Source: a virus. From it: a stretch of 64,000 nt of DNA. The notes under the pieces were generated by a model. It saw nothing but the letters and a program-made list of their open reading frames with translations. It ran no database searches and had not been told where the DNA came from. The translations under genes and the position numbers were made by a program. The stretch lies in the IMG/VR virus record IMGVR_UViG_3300033146_002768, positions 98,305 through 162,304 of that record; one strand, given 5' to 3'. Below are positions 10,441 to 20,549 of this stretch, piece by piece. Position 1 is the stretch's first letter. The number at the start of each line of letters is the position of its first letter.

Positions 10441-13400
10441 TTATTTTGTAAATAAACTACCTCTGTTAGCATATTCATGATTAAATTTCAGAGCACATGG
10501 AGTTCTTCCTAATAATGGAGCAATGACCATTTCACATGATGCTCCATTTCCATTCGCTGTTGTTGATTCAAGAATTTCTTCAATCCCTGCATAAATTTGT
10601 CCTATTGTCATAGAAGTAATACTTCTTGATGCTGACATAACTTCTATTAAACCAAATACTAATTCACCTGCTGTAACAGATGGAGTAATAACTGTTGATG
10701 CAAGCAATTCATCCTCACCAGTACTTAAGAATGCATTAGAACTTGTTGATGCAAAAGAGTTAGTATAAGCAGGAACAGTAGCATCTAACATTTCTATCTC
10801 ACCAATTACAACAACTGGAGATATATATCCTGCATGTTGATCTGTTACTCTTATTCTATAAATATCATATTGTGTAGTATTTGAGATATTAAATGTTCTT
10901 TTTTGTCCTTCGCCCCAATTTTGTTGGTTATTTACTATATCTAAAACAACCCAACCAGTTGCTACACTATAACCACTAAAAGTCCAATCTTCTGGAGCAT
11001 AATATTCATTATAATTTCTATCAGAAGCAACAGTATATTTAGTAATAACTGTAGGACTATCAAATTCATATTGTATCCACTGAGGTAGAGTTTCATTAGT
11101 ATCTGATCCCCATTTTGAATTAACAATATCATCAAAAGCATTTCTTGGATCACTACTTCCACCTTCTGCACCTTCATATGATGACGCAGATACATTTGCT
11201 GAATTAGTACATAAATCTTGAGGTTCTGGAGCCCATAAATCATGTTCTAAGTATTCACCGATACCTGTAGATAATGAAGCATCAGCAACTGAATGAGAAG
11301 CAATTGCTGTAGCAAGAACTTCAATAATACCCATAATCAATGGCTCACCATCAACTATTGAAACAACTGATGCTCCATCAGTTACTGCTACATATTCATA
11401 AAGTCCTAATGTTAATTCAGGAGTATGAATTTGAGACCAAATCATTTTAAATGCTGATGCGGTTTCAATAACACCAGTATCTAATGTTGAAGCATCACCC
11501 TCAGTAGTAATAACAACTCCAGCAGAACATGTTTCAGCAGCACCAGGAATATCTAAATCTCCAAGAGTTGTATTTTCTACAGCTATTGCAGTTGCTGATA
11601 ATGGTTCATCAACACCAAGAGTTATTTCTGATGTAGTTACTGCTATACCAAATCCTAATGTTGCTAATACTTCCACCAGTCCCATAGTTATACTAGCATC
11701 AGATGTAGTAGTAACATTTATAGTTGAAGTTAAATCTTCTCCGATACCAAGATTCAATAAACTTACAGGAACAATACTTTGAGCAACTTCTAATGAATGA
11801 ACATAATCTTCATTCCAAGATTTAAATGCAATCTCAGATATACGTAGATTAATTGAATCTTCACCTTCTGTAAATACAAATCTATAATATCTATAATCAT
11901 TTAAATTGACTATATCTACTACTTTCGTAGTACTATCAGGTGTCCATGATTGAGTATCAAGAATGTCCCAACTAGTAGCACCATCATCTGAACCTTCAAA
12001 TGTCCATTTAGTTGGTCTATAATCAGCTTGTTTAAAACTAAGTATATATTTTTGAATTGCTACGTCATTACCATCACCAAAGTCCCATCTCAATATATAA
12101 GGACTAAATGGATCTGCATCATAACTCGCTATCCATTCACTTGCTGCTGTATCATCAAATGCTAATGCCGGTTCATTGCCAAATTCATAATGACTAGCAA
12201 ATGCAGCTCCGCCAATTTCAGAAGTTTGATCAGCAGTATAAGTAGGACTTGATGGAGCAGTTAATGCTGTATGAGCTAATGGTTCACCTAAACCAAGAGT
12301 TAAGTTCGCTGCTACATTTGATTGACCTATTTGAGCACTACCAAGTACTTCAGATATACCAAGATCTAATAGTGATGTACTAGTAGTTGAAATAGGACCG
12401 CTAGTCGATGTCATCATTTCCATTACACCGATAGTTAAATCTTGAGAAGTAACTGACTGAGCACTAATAGAATTAATAGTTTGACTATCATAGAACATCT
12501 CAGTATTAGAATCAACATCAAAGTTAGAAGTCCAAAGAGCAGAACCTTTTGTTATTCTAAAATTATCAATATATCCATCTATACTACCACTTTGTCCACC
12601 GCCTATAAAAATAGGATCTGAATAATTATGGTTTTGATTATCAATAAAACCACTACTACCTATACCATTTATATATATTTTGGTAGTACCGCTATTTCTA
12701 ACAATAGCTATATGATTCCACTCACCTGCATTTAGAGATTCAGTTGTTAAGAAAGAATTACCACCTGGCCAACTACCAAATAAATAAATGGTTCCATTTG
12801 TATTAATATAAATACCCCATTTTCTAGTAGTATGATCTCCACTAAATGATGCATTTCTGGCACATAAAAATTGAGCTATCCAAGTATCTTTATATACTGC
12901 TAAATCAATAGTATAATCACCTGTTCCAAAATCCCAATCAGGACTATCTGGAACACTTAAATAATCACCATCACCATCAAGGTATGTACTTGAATTTCCT
13001 CTATACTTTTTACTGCTAGTTATAGCAGCGCCACCATGAGCAGTAATAGTATGAGTTCCATTCTCATCTTCAATAACACTCTCACTATCAATAAATAGAT
13101 CTCCAGTATTAGCTGCTGATATTGACCATCTAGTATGACTAATTCCTGTGGCAATACCCATTGTCGCTTCAGCTATTGCATAACTAACTGGACCATTTGT
13201 AGCACTTAAATCTTCGACAACACCTAAATTTATAAATGAATCAATAGATACTTGCCCACCATTTGTAGCACTTAATGGTTCATCAACACCAAGAGTAATT
13301 GAAGCATCTGCTGTTGAAGCTGTAATACTCGTAGAAGCTACTAACTCACTAACACCAAATATAATAGTTGATGCTTCAGCATTTGATTGAACTAAATATG

Positions 13401-16400
13401 AAGCACTTAAAGGTTCTGAACCACCTAATATAATTGAAGCATCATGTTCTGTTGAAGGATTAATAGTAGAACTTAATGGTTCAACATGACCGATAGTTAA
13501 ATCAGCATCTGATGATGAAGTAAATGTAGTACTAACACTTGCAGTTTCAACTATACCAAAACTTAAATTAGTAGTAGATGTAGTAGTTAATGGAGATGTT
13601 GCACTTAATGTTTCTCCAATACCTAATATTAATTGAGCATAAGTAACACTTTGTGTTGATCTTGATGCAGCAACAAATTCATTTTCACCAAGATTCATTT
13701 GAGCAGTACCAACACTTCCTAAAGTAGAAGTTGCTGATAATGGTTCATCAACACCAAAGCTAATGAATGCACTAGTAGATGATTGAGCAGTAATGCTAGA
13801 TGTTAACTCTTCTGTAATACCAAGAATCAAATCAGAATCAGTTACTGAATTTGAAGCAACTGTTGAAGAAACAACTTCAAGTATACCAAGTGTTAATAAT
13901 GAATTACTAGTAGTTGATATAACACCTTGAGTTGCTGCAACTACTTCACTAATCCCCATAGTTAAATCTTGTGTTGTTGTATTCTCAAATGAAATAGATG
14001 AACTCAATGGTTCACTAATACCAAGAGTTAATACAGCATCAGCAACTGAATGAGTAGCTATTGTTGATGAAGTTGATTCAACTATACCAGTTGTTAATTG
14101 ACCTGAAATAGAAGTCCATGATACACATTCATCAGTTAATACTTCTGTATGTCCAATTAATAGATCACTTGTATCTGTTGTTGTTATAGTAACTGTAGAC
14201 TCTAATGGAACTGGTCCACCCATAGTTAATTCAGCATCATCAACAACACTTTGAGCAACATGAACTGTACCAAGAATTTCATCAACACCAAGGATCATTA
14301 ATCCTACAGTAGTTGAAACAGCATAAGGATCAAGTGGACCTGATGTAAATTCATATAATGTATGACCTAATGTTTCTGGAACACCTAATGTTAATGTTGC
14401 ATCAACACTTAAAGTTAGAGCATTATCAACATCAGCTAATACTTCTGTAACACCTAAGTCAAGTAGTGAAGTACTTGTAGTTGATATAATTGCTTGTGTT
14501 GAAGATAAGTCCTCAGCAATACCTAATAATAATGTAGATAAAGTTGATGAAGTTACTATACCTCCAGTAGCAGTCATAGGTTCTGGTTGTCCAAAAATTG
14601 GAGCTAATATGTCTGCCTCAATAGTAATAGCAGCAGTAGCACTTAATATTTCATTAACACCTATTAGTAATAAACCAACTGCATTACTTCCTATTGGATA
14701 ATCTTGAGGACTATCATATAGATCTTCCCAAGCACCTTCATAACCAGTAGGAATAATTGTTCTTGATAATACTTCATCTTGACCAAAATCAATACTCCAA
14801 GTTGATACACTAGTTGTTACTTGAGCTCCAGTAGTACATGCTAAAATCTCAGCATTACCAACTTGGATTTCTCCTGCAGCTGATGCTGATGTATAAGCTA
14901 TAGTTGAAGCTAATAATTCAGTAAGACCTAATGTTAGAACACCAGTAATAGTTCCACCTTCAATAGTAGCAGGTGCTGTACCAGTTAATACTTCTGTAAT
15001 ACCAAGAATTATAATACCATTAGAAGAACTTACTGTATTAATAGTACCTGATAATGGAGTAGGAGCACCAAGAGATAACTCAGCTACTGCATTACCAACA
15101 ACTTCTTGAGTTGCAGTAAGAATTTCAGATTCACCAAGATATAATGAAGCAGTAGCAGTACCAGTAATATCTTTGGCTACATATTCATAAGGATCAAAAT
15201 CAGCAGTTGTATATCTAGAAGTACCAATGCTAATTCTAATAGCATCAATAAAAATAGAATTATTACCTGCTTCAATAATTTCACCAAACACAACAGTACT
15301 ATCAAATAAATAACCAGAATCAGCAAATACTACATGTGTAGAACTTGAATAAGTAAAGCTTTCTTGTTTACCATCAATTCTAACATATACATTATCATTA
15401 ATTCTAAATATAGTATAGTATTTCCATTCATTTAATAAAGCAGACTTAGGAATATTAAAAGATATATTGCCAGAAGTTCCAGCTCCATCATTTAATTCTA
15501 ATAACACTGTCATAATTGTAGCATTGTAACCAACAACACTCAATCTTTGATAAGCACTTCCTTTTGTTTGTTTGAATAAATAATATCCTTCAGTAACAGG
15601 ATCAAAATCACCCCCAAGATATGCACCAAATTCAATACAATAATCTTCATCGGAGAAATCTAATGAAGCATTATCTATATTACTAAGCATGCCATATCCT
15701 GTAGAAGGAGCAAGAGCATAACCTTCAAATAAAGAATAAGAACTTGTTATATAAGCAGTACCACCTATAACCATATCATGATCGTTACCACTTTCATCTA
15801 CTAATGATCCATCTCTAAAATTGAATAATGCTGTAGTAAATTCGTCTGTTACAAATGCAGGGTTATTTATAATATGAGTTAATTGTTCATCAACACCAAG
15901 AATTAATGTAGCAGTAACATCTGAAGTTGTTGCTCTTACACTTGATAGTAATTCTGCTTCACCAAGTATAGCAACACCATCAACTGATATAGTAGGCGAT
16001 GCACTAGCTTCTAATACTTCTGTAATGCCTAAGTATAAGAATGCACTACTTGCTGTCTCAAGATCAATAGATGCAGTAATTGGAGTTTCAGCACCAAGAG
16101 TTAATACTGAATCAAGAACTGTTGAAACAATTGCTCCAGTTGATGCTGTTGTTTCAACAATACCTAAAGTAATAGATGAAGTAACAGGAATAACTAAAGC
16201 AATAGTTGAACTTAAAGTTTCTGAAATACCTAAAGTGATATCAGCAGATAATGAAGCAACAGAGTAAGGTTCTGAATAAGAATCTTCTCTTGTGATTGCT
16301 TCCATATATTCTAATTCATCAATATTTAAATCTGTACCAGCTGAAAGAGCTGATAATCTAATATATCTATAACTAGTTAAATTCTTAAAGCTATATGTTC

Positions 16401-17574
16401 TTTTTTCTCCAGAAGCAAATGTTGCTTGTCCTGTTTTAGAATCTAATGTATCCCAATCACTATCATTATTTGATCCATATAGAACCCAAGTAATAGGAAA
16501 GTTAGCAGTAGCAGCATCAACTGGAGCTTGAATTGTATATTGCTCTATTTGTTTTTCATTACCATCACCAAAATCATATTTTGCCCAACCACCTTGAGAA
16601 GGACAACTCCAAGCTTCATCAAGACCGCCAGTAATATTACTAAATAGATCAGAAGCAACTCTTTCAGGATCTTGAGTAGCACTAACAGAAGCTGTACCAC
16701 TACCAGTTACATCATTACCGAATGTTAATGGATCACCAAGAATTACAGCATCAATAGTATGAGCTAATGCTTCTGGTACACCAAAATCTATTGTTGTGCC
16801 TGTAACAGTTGAGCTAATAGGATCAGTAGAACCAAGAACCTCAGCAATACCAAGACCTAATAAAGATGTATTAGTAGTAGTTATTACAACACCAGTTGTT
16901 AATGGAGTAGCAGCACCTAATTCTAAATTGCCTTCTATTGTTTCATCAATATTAGCATGAGCAGATGCAGTCATAGGTTCGAGGATACCTAATTGTAACC
17001 ATGCATCAGATGTTGAAGCATTAACTGAAGTTGAACCAAGTATTTCTAATGTTCCAAGATCTAATAAACCATTAACATCTGATTGAACTGATGCAGATGA
17101 AGTCATTAACTCGGAATAACCTAAAGTTAATAATGGACCTGCTGTAACAGATGTAGTTGTAATAGTTGAAGAAACAACTTCAACAATACCAAGACTTAAT
17201 TCAGCTCCCACGCTTGTTGTTGAGCTATTAGTTGTATCTAGTTGTTCAGCTCCACCAAAATTCATGAATGATGATGTAGTTGATTCTATTATGCCAGTAG
17301 CAGTCATAGATTCATCAACACCGAGAGTTAACTCAGCAGATGGAACGCTTAAAGTTGCTATTTCTGCAGATGCTAATACTTCTACTACCCCTAAAGCTAA
17401 CAGCGGACCAATGGTAGAAACCACATTGATATTTGCTGACAATATTTCACTTCCGCCCAAGGTAAGACTAGCATTTACACCACTTCCGCCATCGACTGCT
17501 GATTGAATTAAGAAACTATCAAAATCAGATGTCCATTTTACGTCAGCTGTATTCGTAAAGATTGTATCAGCCAT
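10441..17574 (-). CDS. Giant repeat protein B with discoidin-like and LamG-like domains (2377 aa)
   Basis: The N-terminus FTNTADVKW matches giant A, and most of the chain is the same LxLGxxExLSST repeat. Inserted in the array are three regions resembling F5/8 type C (discoidin) domains, about residues 290-435, 1780-1930 and 2120-2265, with patterns such as YDFGDGN and YRYIRLS. Two resemble concanavalin/LamG domains, about residues 580-795 and 1490-1690; the second has DFGTGDYTID and YIDNFRITKG. Such domains bind glycans in other proteins, so a receptor-binding fibre is inferred. The C-terminus has no repeat (GRTPCALKFNHEYANRGSLF). ATG at 17574 has AGGAG upstream. Confidence 0.9.
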   Translation of the reverse strand: MADTIFTNTADVKWTSDFDSFLIQSAVDGGSGVNASLTLGGSEILSANINVVSTIGPLLALGVVEVLASAEIATLSVPSAELTLGVDESMTATGIIESTTSSFMNFGGAEQLDTTNSSTTSVGAELSLGIVEVVSSTITTTSVTAGPLLTLGYSELMTSSASVQSDVNGLLDLGTLEILGSTSVNASTSDAWLQLGILEPMTASAHANIDETIEGNLELGAATPLTTGVVITTTNTSLLGLGIAEVLGSTDPISSTVTGTTIDFGVPEALAHTIDAVILGDPLTFGNDVTGSGTASVSATQDPERVASDLFSNITGGLDEAWSCPSQGGWAKYDFGDGNEKQIEQYTIQAPVDAATANFPITWVLYGSNNDSDWDTLDSKTGQATFASGEKRTYSFKNLTSYRYIRLSALSAGTDLNIDELEYMEAITREDSYSEPYSVASLSADITLGISETLSSTIALVIPVTSSITLGIVETTASTGAIVSTVLDSVLTLGAETPITASIDLETASSAFLYLGITEVLEASASPTISVDGVAILGEAELLSSVRATTSDVTATLILGVDEQLTHIINNPAFVTDEFTTALFNFRDGSLVDESGNDHDMVIGGTAYITSSYSLFEGYALAPSTGYGMLSNIDNASLDFSDEDYCIEFGAYLGGDFDPVTEGYYLFKQTKGSAYQRLSVVGYNATIMTVLLELNDGAGTSGNISFNIPKSALLNEWKYYTIFRINDNVYVRIDGKQESFTYSSSTHVVFADSGYLFDSTVVFGEIIEAGNNSIFIDAIRISIGTSRYTTADFDPYEYVAKDITGTATASLYLGESEILTATQEVVGNAVAELSLGAPTPLSGTINTVSSSNGIIILGITEVLTGTAPATIEGGTITGVLTLGLTELLASTIAYTSASAAGEIQVGNAEILACTTGAQVTTSVSTWSIDFGQDEVLSRTIIPTGYEGAWEDLYDSPQDYPIGSNAVGLLLIGVNEILSATAAITIEADILAPIFGQPEPMTATGGIVTSSTLSTLLLGIAEDLSSTQAIISTTSTSLLDLGVTEVLADVDNALTLSVDATLTLGVPETLGHTLYEFTSGPLDPYAVSTTVGLMILGVDEILGTVHVAQSVVDDAELTMGGPVPLESTVTITTTDTSDLLIGHTEVLTDECVSWTSISGQLTTGIVESTSSTIATHSVADAVLTLGISEPLSSSISFENTTTQDLTMGISEVVAATQGVISTTSNSLLTLGILEVVSSTVASNSVTDSDLILGITEELTSSITAQSSTSAFISFGVDEPLSATSTLGSVGTAQMNLGENEFVAASRSTQSVTYAQLILGIGETLSATSPLTTTSTTNLSFGIVETASVSTTFTSSSDADLTIGHVEPLSSTINPSTEHDASIILGGSEPLSASYLVQSNAEASTIIFGVSELVASTSITASTADASITLGVDEPLSATNGGQVSIDSFINLGVVEDLSATNGPVSYAIAEATMGIATGISHTRWSISAANTGDLFIDSESVIEDENGTHTITAHGGAAITSSKKYRGNSSTYLDGDGDYLSVPDSPDWDFGTGDYTIDLAVYKDTWIAQFLCARNASFSGDHTTRKWGIYINTNGTIYLFGSWPGGNSFLTTESLNAGEWNHIAIVRNSGTTKIYINGIGSSGFIDNQNHNYSDPIFIGGGQSGSIDGYIDNFRITKGSALWTSNFDVDSNTEMFYDSQTINSISAQSVTSQDLTIGVMEMMTSTSGPISTTSTSLLDLGISEVLGSAQIGQSNVAANLTLGLGEPLAHTALTAPSSPTYTADQTSEIGGAAFASHYEFGNEPALAFDDTAASEWIASYDADPFSPYILRWDFGDGNDVAIQKYILSFKQADYRPTKWTFEGSDDGATSWDILDTQSWTPDSTTKVVDIVNLNDYRYYRFVFTEGEDSINLRISEIAFKSWNEDYVHSLEVAQSIVPVSLLNLGIGEDLTSTINVTTTSDASITMGLVEVLATLGFGIAVTTSEITLGVDEPLSATAIAVENTTLGDLDIPGAAETCSAGVVITTEGDASTLDTGVIETASAFKMIWSQIHTPELTLGLYEYVAVTDGASVVSIVDGEPLIMGIIEVLATAIASHSVADASLSTGIGEYLEHDLWAPEPQDLCTNSANVSASSYEGAEGGSSDPRNAFDDIVNSKWGSDTNETLPQWIQYEFDSPTVITKYTVASDRNYNEYYAPEDWTFSGYSVATGWVVLDIVNNQQNWGEGQKRTFNISNTTQYDIYRIRVTDQHAGYISPVVVIGEIEMLDATVPAYTNSFASTSSNAFLSTGEDELLASTVITPSVTAGELVFGLIEVMSASRSITSMTIGQIYAGIEEILESTTANGNGASCEMVIAPLLGRTPCALKFNHEYANRGSLFTK

Positions 17575-17587
17575 ATTATTTTATCTC

Positions 17588-17968
17588 CTATCTACCAACA
17601 GAATATCCGCATCTACTGTTATTTTTTATAAAATTATTTGTTTGGAATGGTAGGTCTTTTTTAAGTGTTTCTGTAAATACAGTAAACGAGTGGAGGTACG
17701 GTCTATTATCTACCATAGGAGGACCATGGATTTGTATTGAAGTTCCAATACAGTTATTGATAGAAATAGAATCGTAGTCAGATCTAATAACTATTATTAA
17801 ATCTGACTCGATTACTATAGTATTTACAGGTTGAACTTTTAATGTCACAGTTGCTGTTGCACCAAATGACATTATTAGAGCAAACCCAGAAGGTGTGCTC
17901 ACTGACTTAACGGAAGAACCTCCAGACATTGAAAGTCTGTTAGTTTTTCTAATAATTAAGTCAGTCAT
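17588..17968 (-). CDS. Unrecognised small structural-region protein (126 aa)
   Basis: I do not recognise it. It starts with ATG 5 nt after GGAGG and ends in TAG 13 bp before giant B. The sequence is Ser/Thr/Val-rich with alternating hydrophobic residues up to about residue 75, consistent with beta structure, and then a more polar C-terminus (NNFIKNNSRCGYSVG). Its place between fibre genes, in the same direction and tightly spaced, suggests a small virion or fibre-associated protein. Confidence 0.7.
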   Translation of the reverse strand: MTDLIIRKTNRLSMSGGSSVKSVSTPSGFALIMSFGATATVTLKVQPVNTIVIESDLIIVIRSDYDSISINNCIGTSIQIHGPPMVDNRPYLHSFTVFTETLKKDLPFQTNNFIKNNSRCGYSVGR

Positions 17969-17991
17969 TATACCTCCACTTTATTTCTTGA

Positions 17992-18801
17992 TTATGCGTA
18001 AGTTGCAGTTGCTGCTGAACCACCACCGATTATCCAAGTATTAGCTCCATCAGAAATAAGGACTGCAGAATCATATTCATTAGTCATAGTGATAGTTGTT
18101 TCAGCTTGAATAGTTTGTGATCCATAACATGCAAGTGTTAAAGTATTTGAAGATGATTTCTTGATGATTCTTATAATATCTTTAGTTGAAGCATCTGGCA
18201 ATGTTAATGTAATATTACCGCCTGCACAATCACCAATTACTGTATCATCAATAGCAAGTATAGTATAAGCTTCAGTCTTAGTTACAACACCAAGATCAGC
18301 TAACTTAATTTTTACATTAGCTCCATCAGGTTCTGTTGATACTCTTCCATTGCCTGTAATACCAAATGCATGTGATACAGGAATAACAGCAGTCCCATCA
18401 GTCCCAATTGATTTAGGTACTGAATCTTTCAATTCTAATGAACCAGCACCAACAATAAAATCATCAGTACTAAATAAATCATCTATTGTATCTAAAGCTT
18501 TTTGAACATCATCATCATTAGCATCAAGGATACCAGCAAATGTTGAAACATCTAATGAAGTATCAGCACCTCTACTTGAAATTAAAATCCATCTCTTGTT
18601 GCCAGCGTTATTATCAGGAGCAATCAAAGCAGGTGAACTTTCAGTACCACCACTTGATTCATCTAAATTATAAATGTAAGCTCCAGTTGAAGTAAAAACA
18701 ATAGCTGCATCATCTTGGTTTAAATCACCACCATCTATTGAATCTAAAGCTCCAGTTCCTCCGCCAACTAAAGCGACAGCTCCGTATACATAATTTGCCA
18801 T
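17992..18801 (-). CDS. Tail-fibre-like protein (269 aa)
   Basis: The first 75 or so residues (MANYVYGAVALVGGGTGALD, then IYNLDESSG and NKRWILIS) closely match the N-terminus of the next gene at 18908-20380. This suggests a common attachment domain. The rest is Ser/Thr/Ala/Gly-rich with beta character and ends in a domain with ILAIDDTVIGDCAGGNITLT, a pattern seen in phage fibre tips and structural proteins. ATG at 18801 follows AAGGGG. A late-type promoter lies about 33-50 nt upstream. Confidence 0.75.
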   Translation of the reverse strand: MANYVYGAVALVGGGTGALDSIDGGDLNQDDAAIVFTSTGAYIYNLDESSGGTESSPALIAPDNNAGNKRWILISSRGADTSLDVSTFAGILDANDDDVQKALDTIDDLFSTDDFIVGAGSLELKDSVPKSIGTDGTAVIPVSHAFGITGNGRVSTEPDGANVKIKLADLGVVTKTEAYTILAIDDTVIGDCAGGNITLTLPDASTKDIIRIIKKSSSNTLTLACYGSQTIQAETTITMTNEYDSAVLISDGANTWIIGGGSAATATYA

Positions 18802-18833
18802 AGCTTTACCCCTTTATATTTTATTAATATCTA

Positions 18834-18852
18834 TTATATTTTTAATTTGTTC
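18834..18852 (-). promoter_or_regulatory. Late-type promoter box
   Basis: Minus strand reads GAACAAATTAAAAATATAA, about 33 nt before the ATG at 18801. The TATAAA part is less exact than at other sites. Confidence 0.45.
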
Positions 18853-18907
18853 TAAAATTCTTCATGCCTTAGTTTCTTATTAGCATTTGATTAAGTCAGT
18901 TTGCAAC

Positions 18908-20380
18908 TTAAATTGCACACATGACTAATTTTTCAGAAGGATCTAATTCAGTATGCATTGCAATCCCAATTTTATAAAGAAGTTCTAGTTCACCAACTGC
19001 TTGTCTGGCACAACCAGCACCTGCTGATACAATTGGCATACCTTTTTGAACCTGACCAATGATTCTTACAGGAACTTTTCCTTTAAGACCAACAATAACA
19101 CTATTTCCTAAGTCAGCATCCATTAAATAAGCAGCAGTTTTAGAAACAATGCCGATTACATTACTTGCTTTATCATCTAAACACATTTGTGATTCATATT
19201 CTCCATATATGCAAGCATTGATAACAGTTCCAACTGGTAAATTAACATCTGAATTAGTATAACGTTCAGCAATATCAGCATATCTAGCAGTAGTACATGT
19301 TGCTGTTATAACATTAGCACTAAAGTCGCCACTAGCATCTCTTTTTACAATTGTACTAGCAGTATTAGCATTTGTTGCACCATCAACTAAAGATGTTCTT
19401 GAATCAGTTAAGTTATTTTCAGTTCTAACATATGTAGCACCATTAGCAACATCATCTTGTGTTAATACAACAGTACCAGTATCACCATTAACACTTTGAA
19501 CTGGTGCTTCAGTAGCAGAAGCTAACGATGTAAAGTCAGCCATAGTTCCAGCTACACCATCATTTTTCATATATGTTATTTCTTCATCTAATCTAACTAC
19601 AACATCACCTTCTTGTGTAGTCAATGCTAACATAGCAGTTTCATCTGCCGCTGTTTGAACTGATACAATAGCAATTGGTGGCAATACTGAACTTGGAATA
19701 GTACCAGTAGTTAAATTAGATGCATTAGATGCATATCCTTCAACAAATGATTTAGTTGTAAGATCTGAATTAACTTGTGGTTCTCCTGATCCTGTAACTA
19801 CTTCACCATTAATATCAATATCATTTGTGAAGTTAATAGCATTACCATCACCTGATATAATATTAATACCAGCACCTATTGAAACAGTACTTTTCATTTG
19901 AAGTTGTCCAGTGCCAGACGCTAAAAATTCAACATCTCCAGTACCAGTAGTTTTAAACTGTAAATTTTGATCTACATCAGCACTAACAACAATAGTACCT
20001 GAGTCATCTTGTAAAACCTTTTGTCCATTAACATATAATGAACCAGGTCCAACATATACATCTTTCCATGTTAACTCAGCGCTACCAATTGATCTTGTAT
20101 TATCAATATCTGGTAATATATCGCCTGCTACATCTAAAAACATTTTTGTACTACTCGATACTAACAACCATCTCTTTGAATCAGGATTATTATCTGGAGT
20201 AATTACATCAGGAGAACTTTCAGAAGCTCCAGAAGTTGAATCTAATGTATAGATGTAAGTATCACCACTTGTGAATACTATTGCACCATCTCCGTTTTCT
20301 AAACTATAACCATCAATTGAATCCAGAGCATTAGCGCCGCCTCCAGTTAAACTAAAAAGTCCATATATTTTAGCTGCCAT
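18908..20380 (-). CDS. Tail-fibre-like protein with shared N-terminal domain (490 aa)
   Basis: The N-terminus (MAAKIYGLFSLTGGGANALD, then IYTLDSTSG and SKRWLLVS) parallels the 269-aa neighbour. The middle resembles collar/fibre sequence, including VQSVNGDTGTVVLTQDDV, common before phage fibre tips. The C-terminal ~100 residues hold DIAERYTNSDVNLPVGTV followed by GIVSKTAAYLM, VGLKGKVPVRI and GQVQKGMPIVS. This is a domain I know from fibre/structural proteins of T4-like phages. ATG at 20380 is preceded by AGGAG. A terminator and a late promoter separate it from the gene upstream. Confidence 0.82.
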   Translation of the reverse strand: MAAKIYGLFSLTGGGANALDSIDGYSLENGDGAIVFTSGDTYIYTLDSTSGASESSPDVITPDNNPDSKRWLLVSSSTKMFLDVAGDILPDIDNTRSIGSAELTWKDVYVGPGSLYVNGQKVLQDDSGTIVVSADVDQNLQFKTTGTGDVEFLASGTGQLQMKSTVSIGAGINIISGDGNAINFTNDIDINGEVVTGSGEPQVNSDLTTKSFVEGYASNASNLTTGTIPSSVLPPIAIVSVQTAADETAMLALTTQEGDVVVRLDEEITYMKNDGVAGTMADFTSLASATEAPVQSVNGDTGTVVLTQDDVANGATYVRTENNLTDSRTSLVDGATNANTASTIVKRDASGDFSANVITATCTTARYADIAERYTNSDVNLPVGTVINACIYGEYESQMCLDDKASNVIGIVSKTAAYLMDADLGNSVIVGLKGKVPVRIIGQVQKGMPIVSAGAGCARQAVGELELLYKIGIAMHTELDPSEKLVMCAI

Positions 20381-20423
20381 GAGTTTTCTCCTATATTAGA
20401 AAATTTATTTTCAGTGGATACCT

Positions 20424-20440
20424 TTATTTTTAATTTGTTC
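20424..20440 (-). promoter_or_regulatory. Late-type promoter box
   Basis: Minus strand reads GAACAAATTAAAAATAA, about 45 nt before the ATG at 20380 and just after the terminator of the preceding gene. Confidence 0.5.
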
Positions 20441-20476
20441 TAATTTCTAGTAAGTTTAAGTATGAATTTACCGACG

Positions 20477-20515
20477 GAAAAAACTCCCTTAATAAAATTA
20501 ATTATTAAGGGAGTT
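20477..20515 (-). terminator. Rho-independent terminator
   Basis: A 13-bp inverted repeat (AACTCCCTTAATA / TATTAAGGGAGTT) with an 8-nt loop is followed on the minus strand by six T. It ends the transcript of the gene at 20550-21332. Confidence 0.85.
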
Positions 20516-20549
20516 AAATCTATTCTATAACTATTTTTAATCCGTAGGA

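Larger units (their letters stand above)
2669..17574 (-). repeat. Diverged coding tandem repeats of about 66-69 bp
   Basis: Both giant genes, and the end of the gene at 1-2634, encode the same 22-23-residue unit. The protein pattern LxLGxxExLSST is strongly kept while the DNA copies differ, which indicates old repeats under protein-level selection. In giant B the array is interrupted by discoidin-like and LamG-like domains. Confidence 0.85.

Noticed and set aside
2549-17506. Many plus-strand open frames opposite the giant genes and the gene at 1-2634
   Set aside because: All lie opposite long repeat-coding sequence, share its repetitiveness and lack ribosome binding sites.
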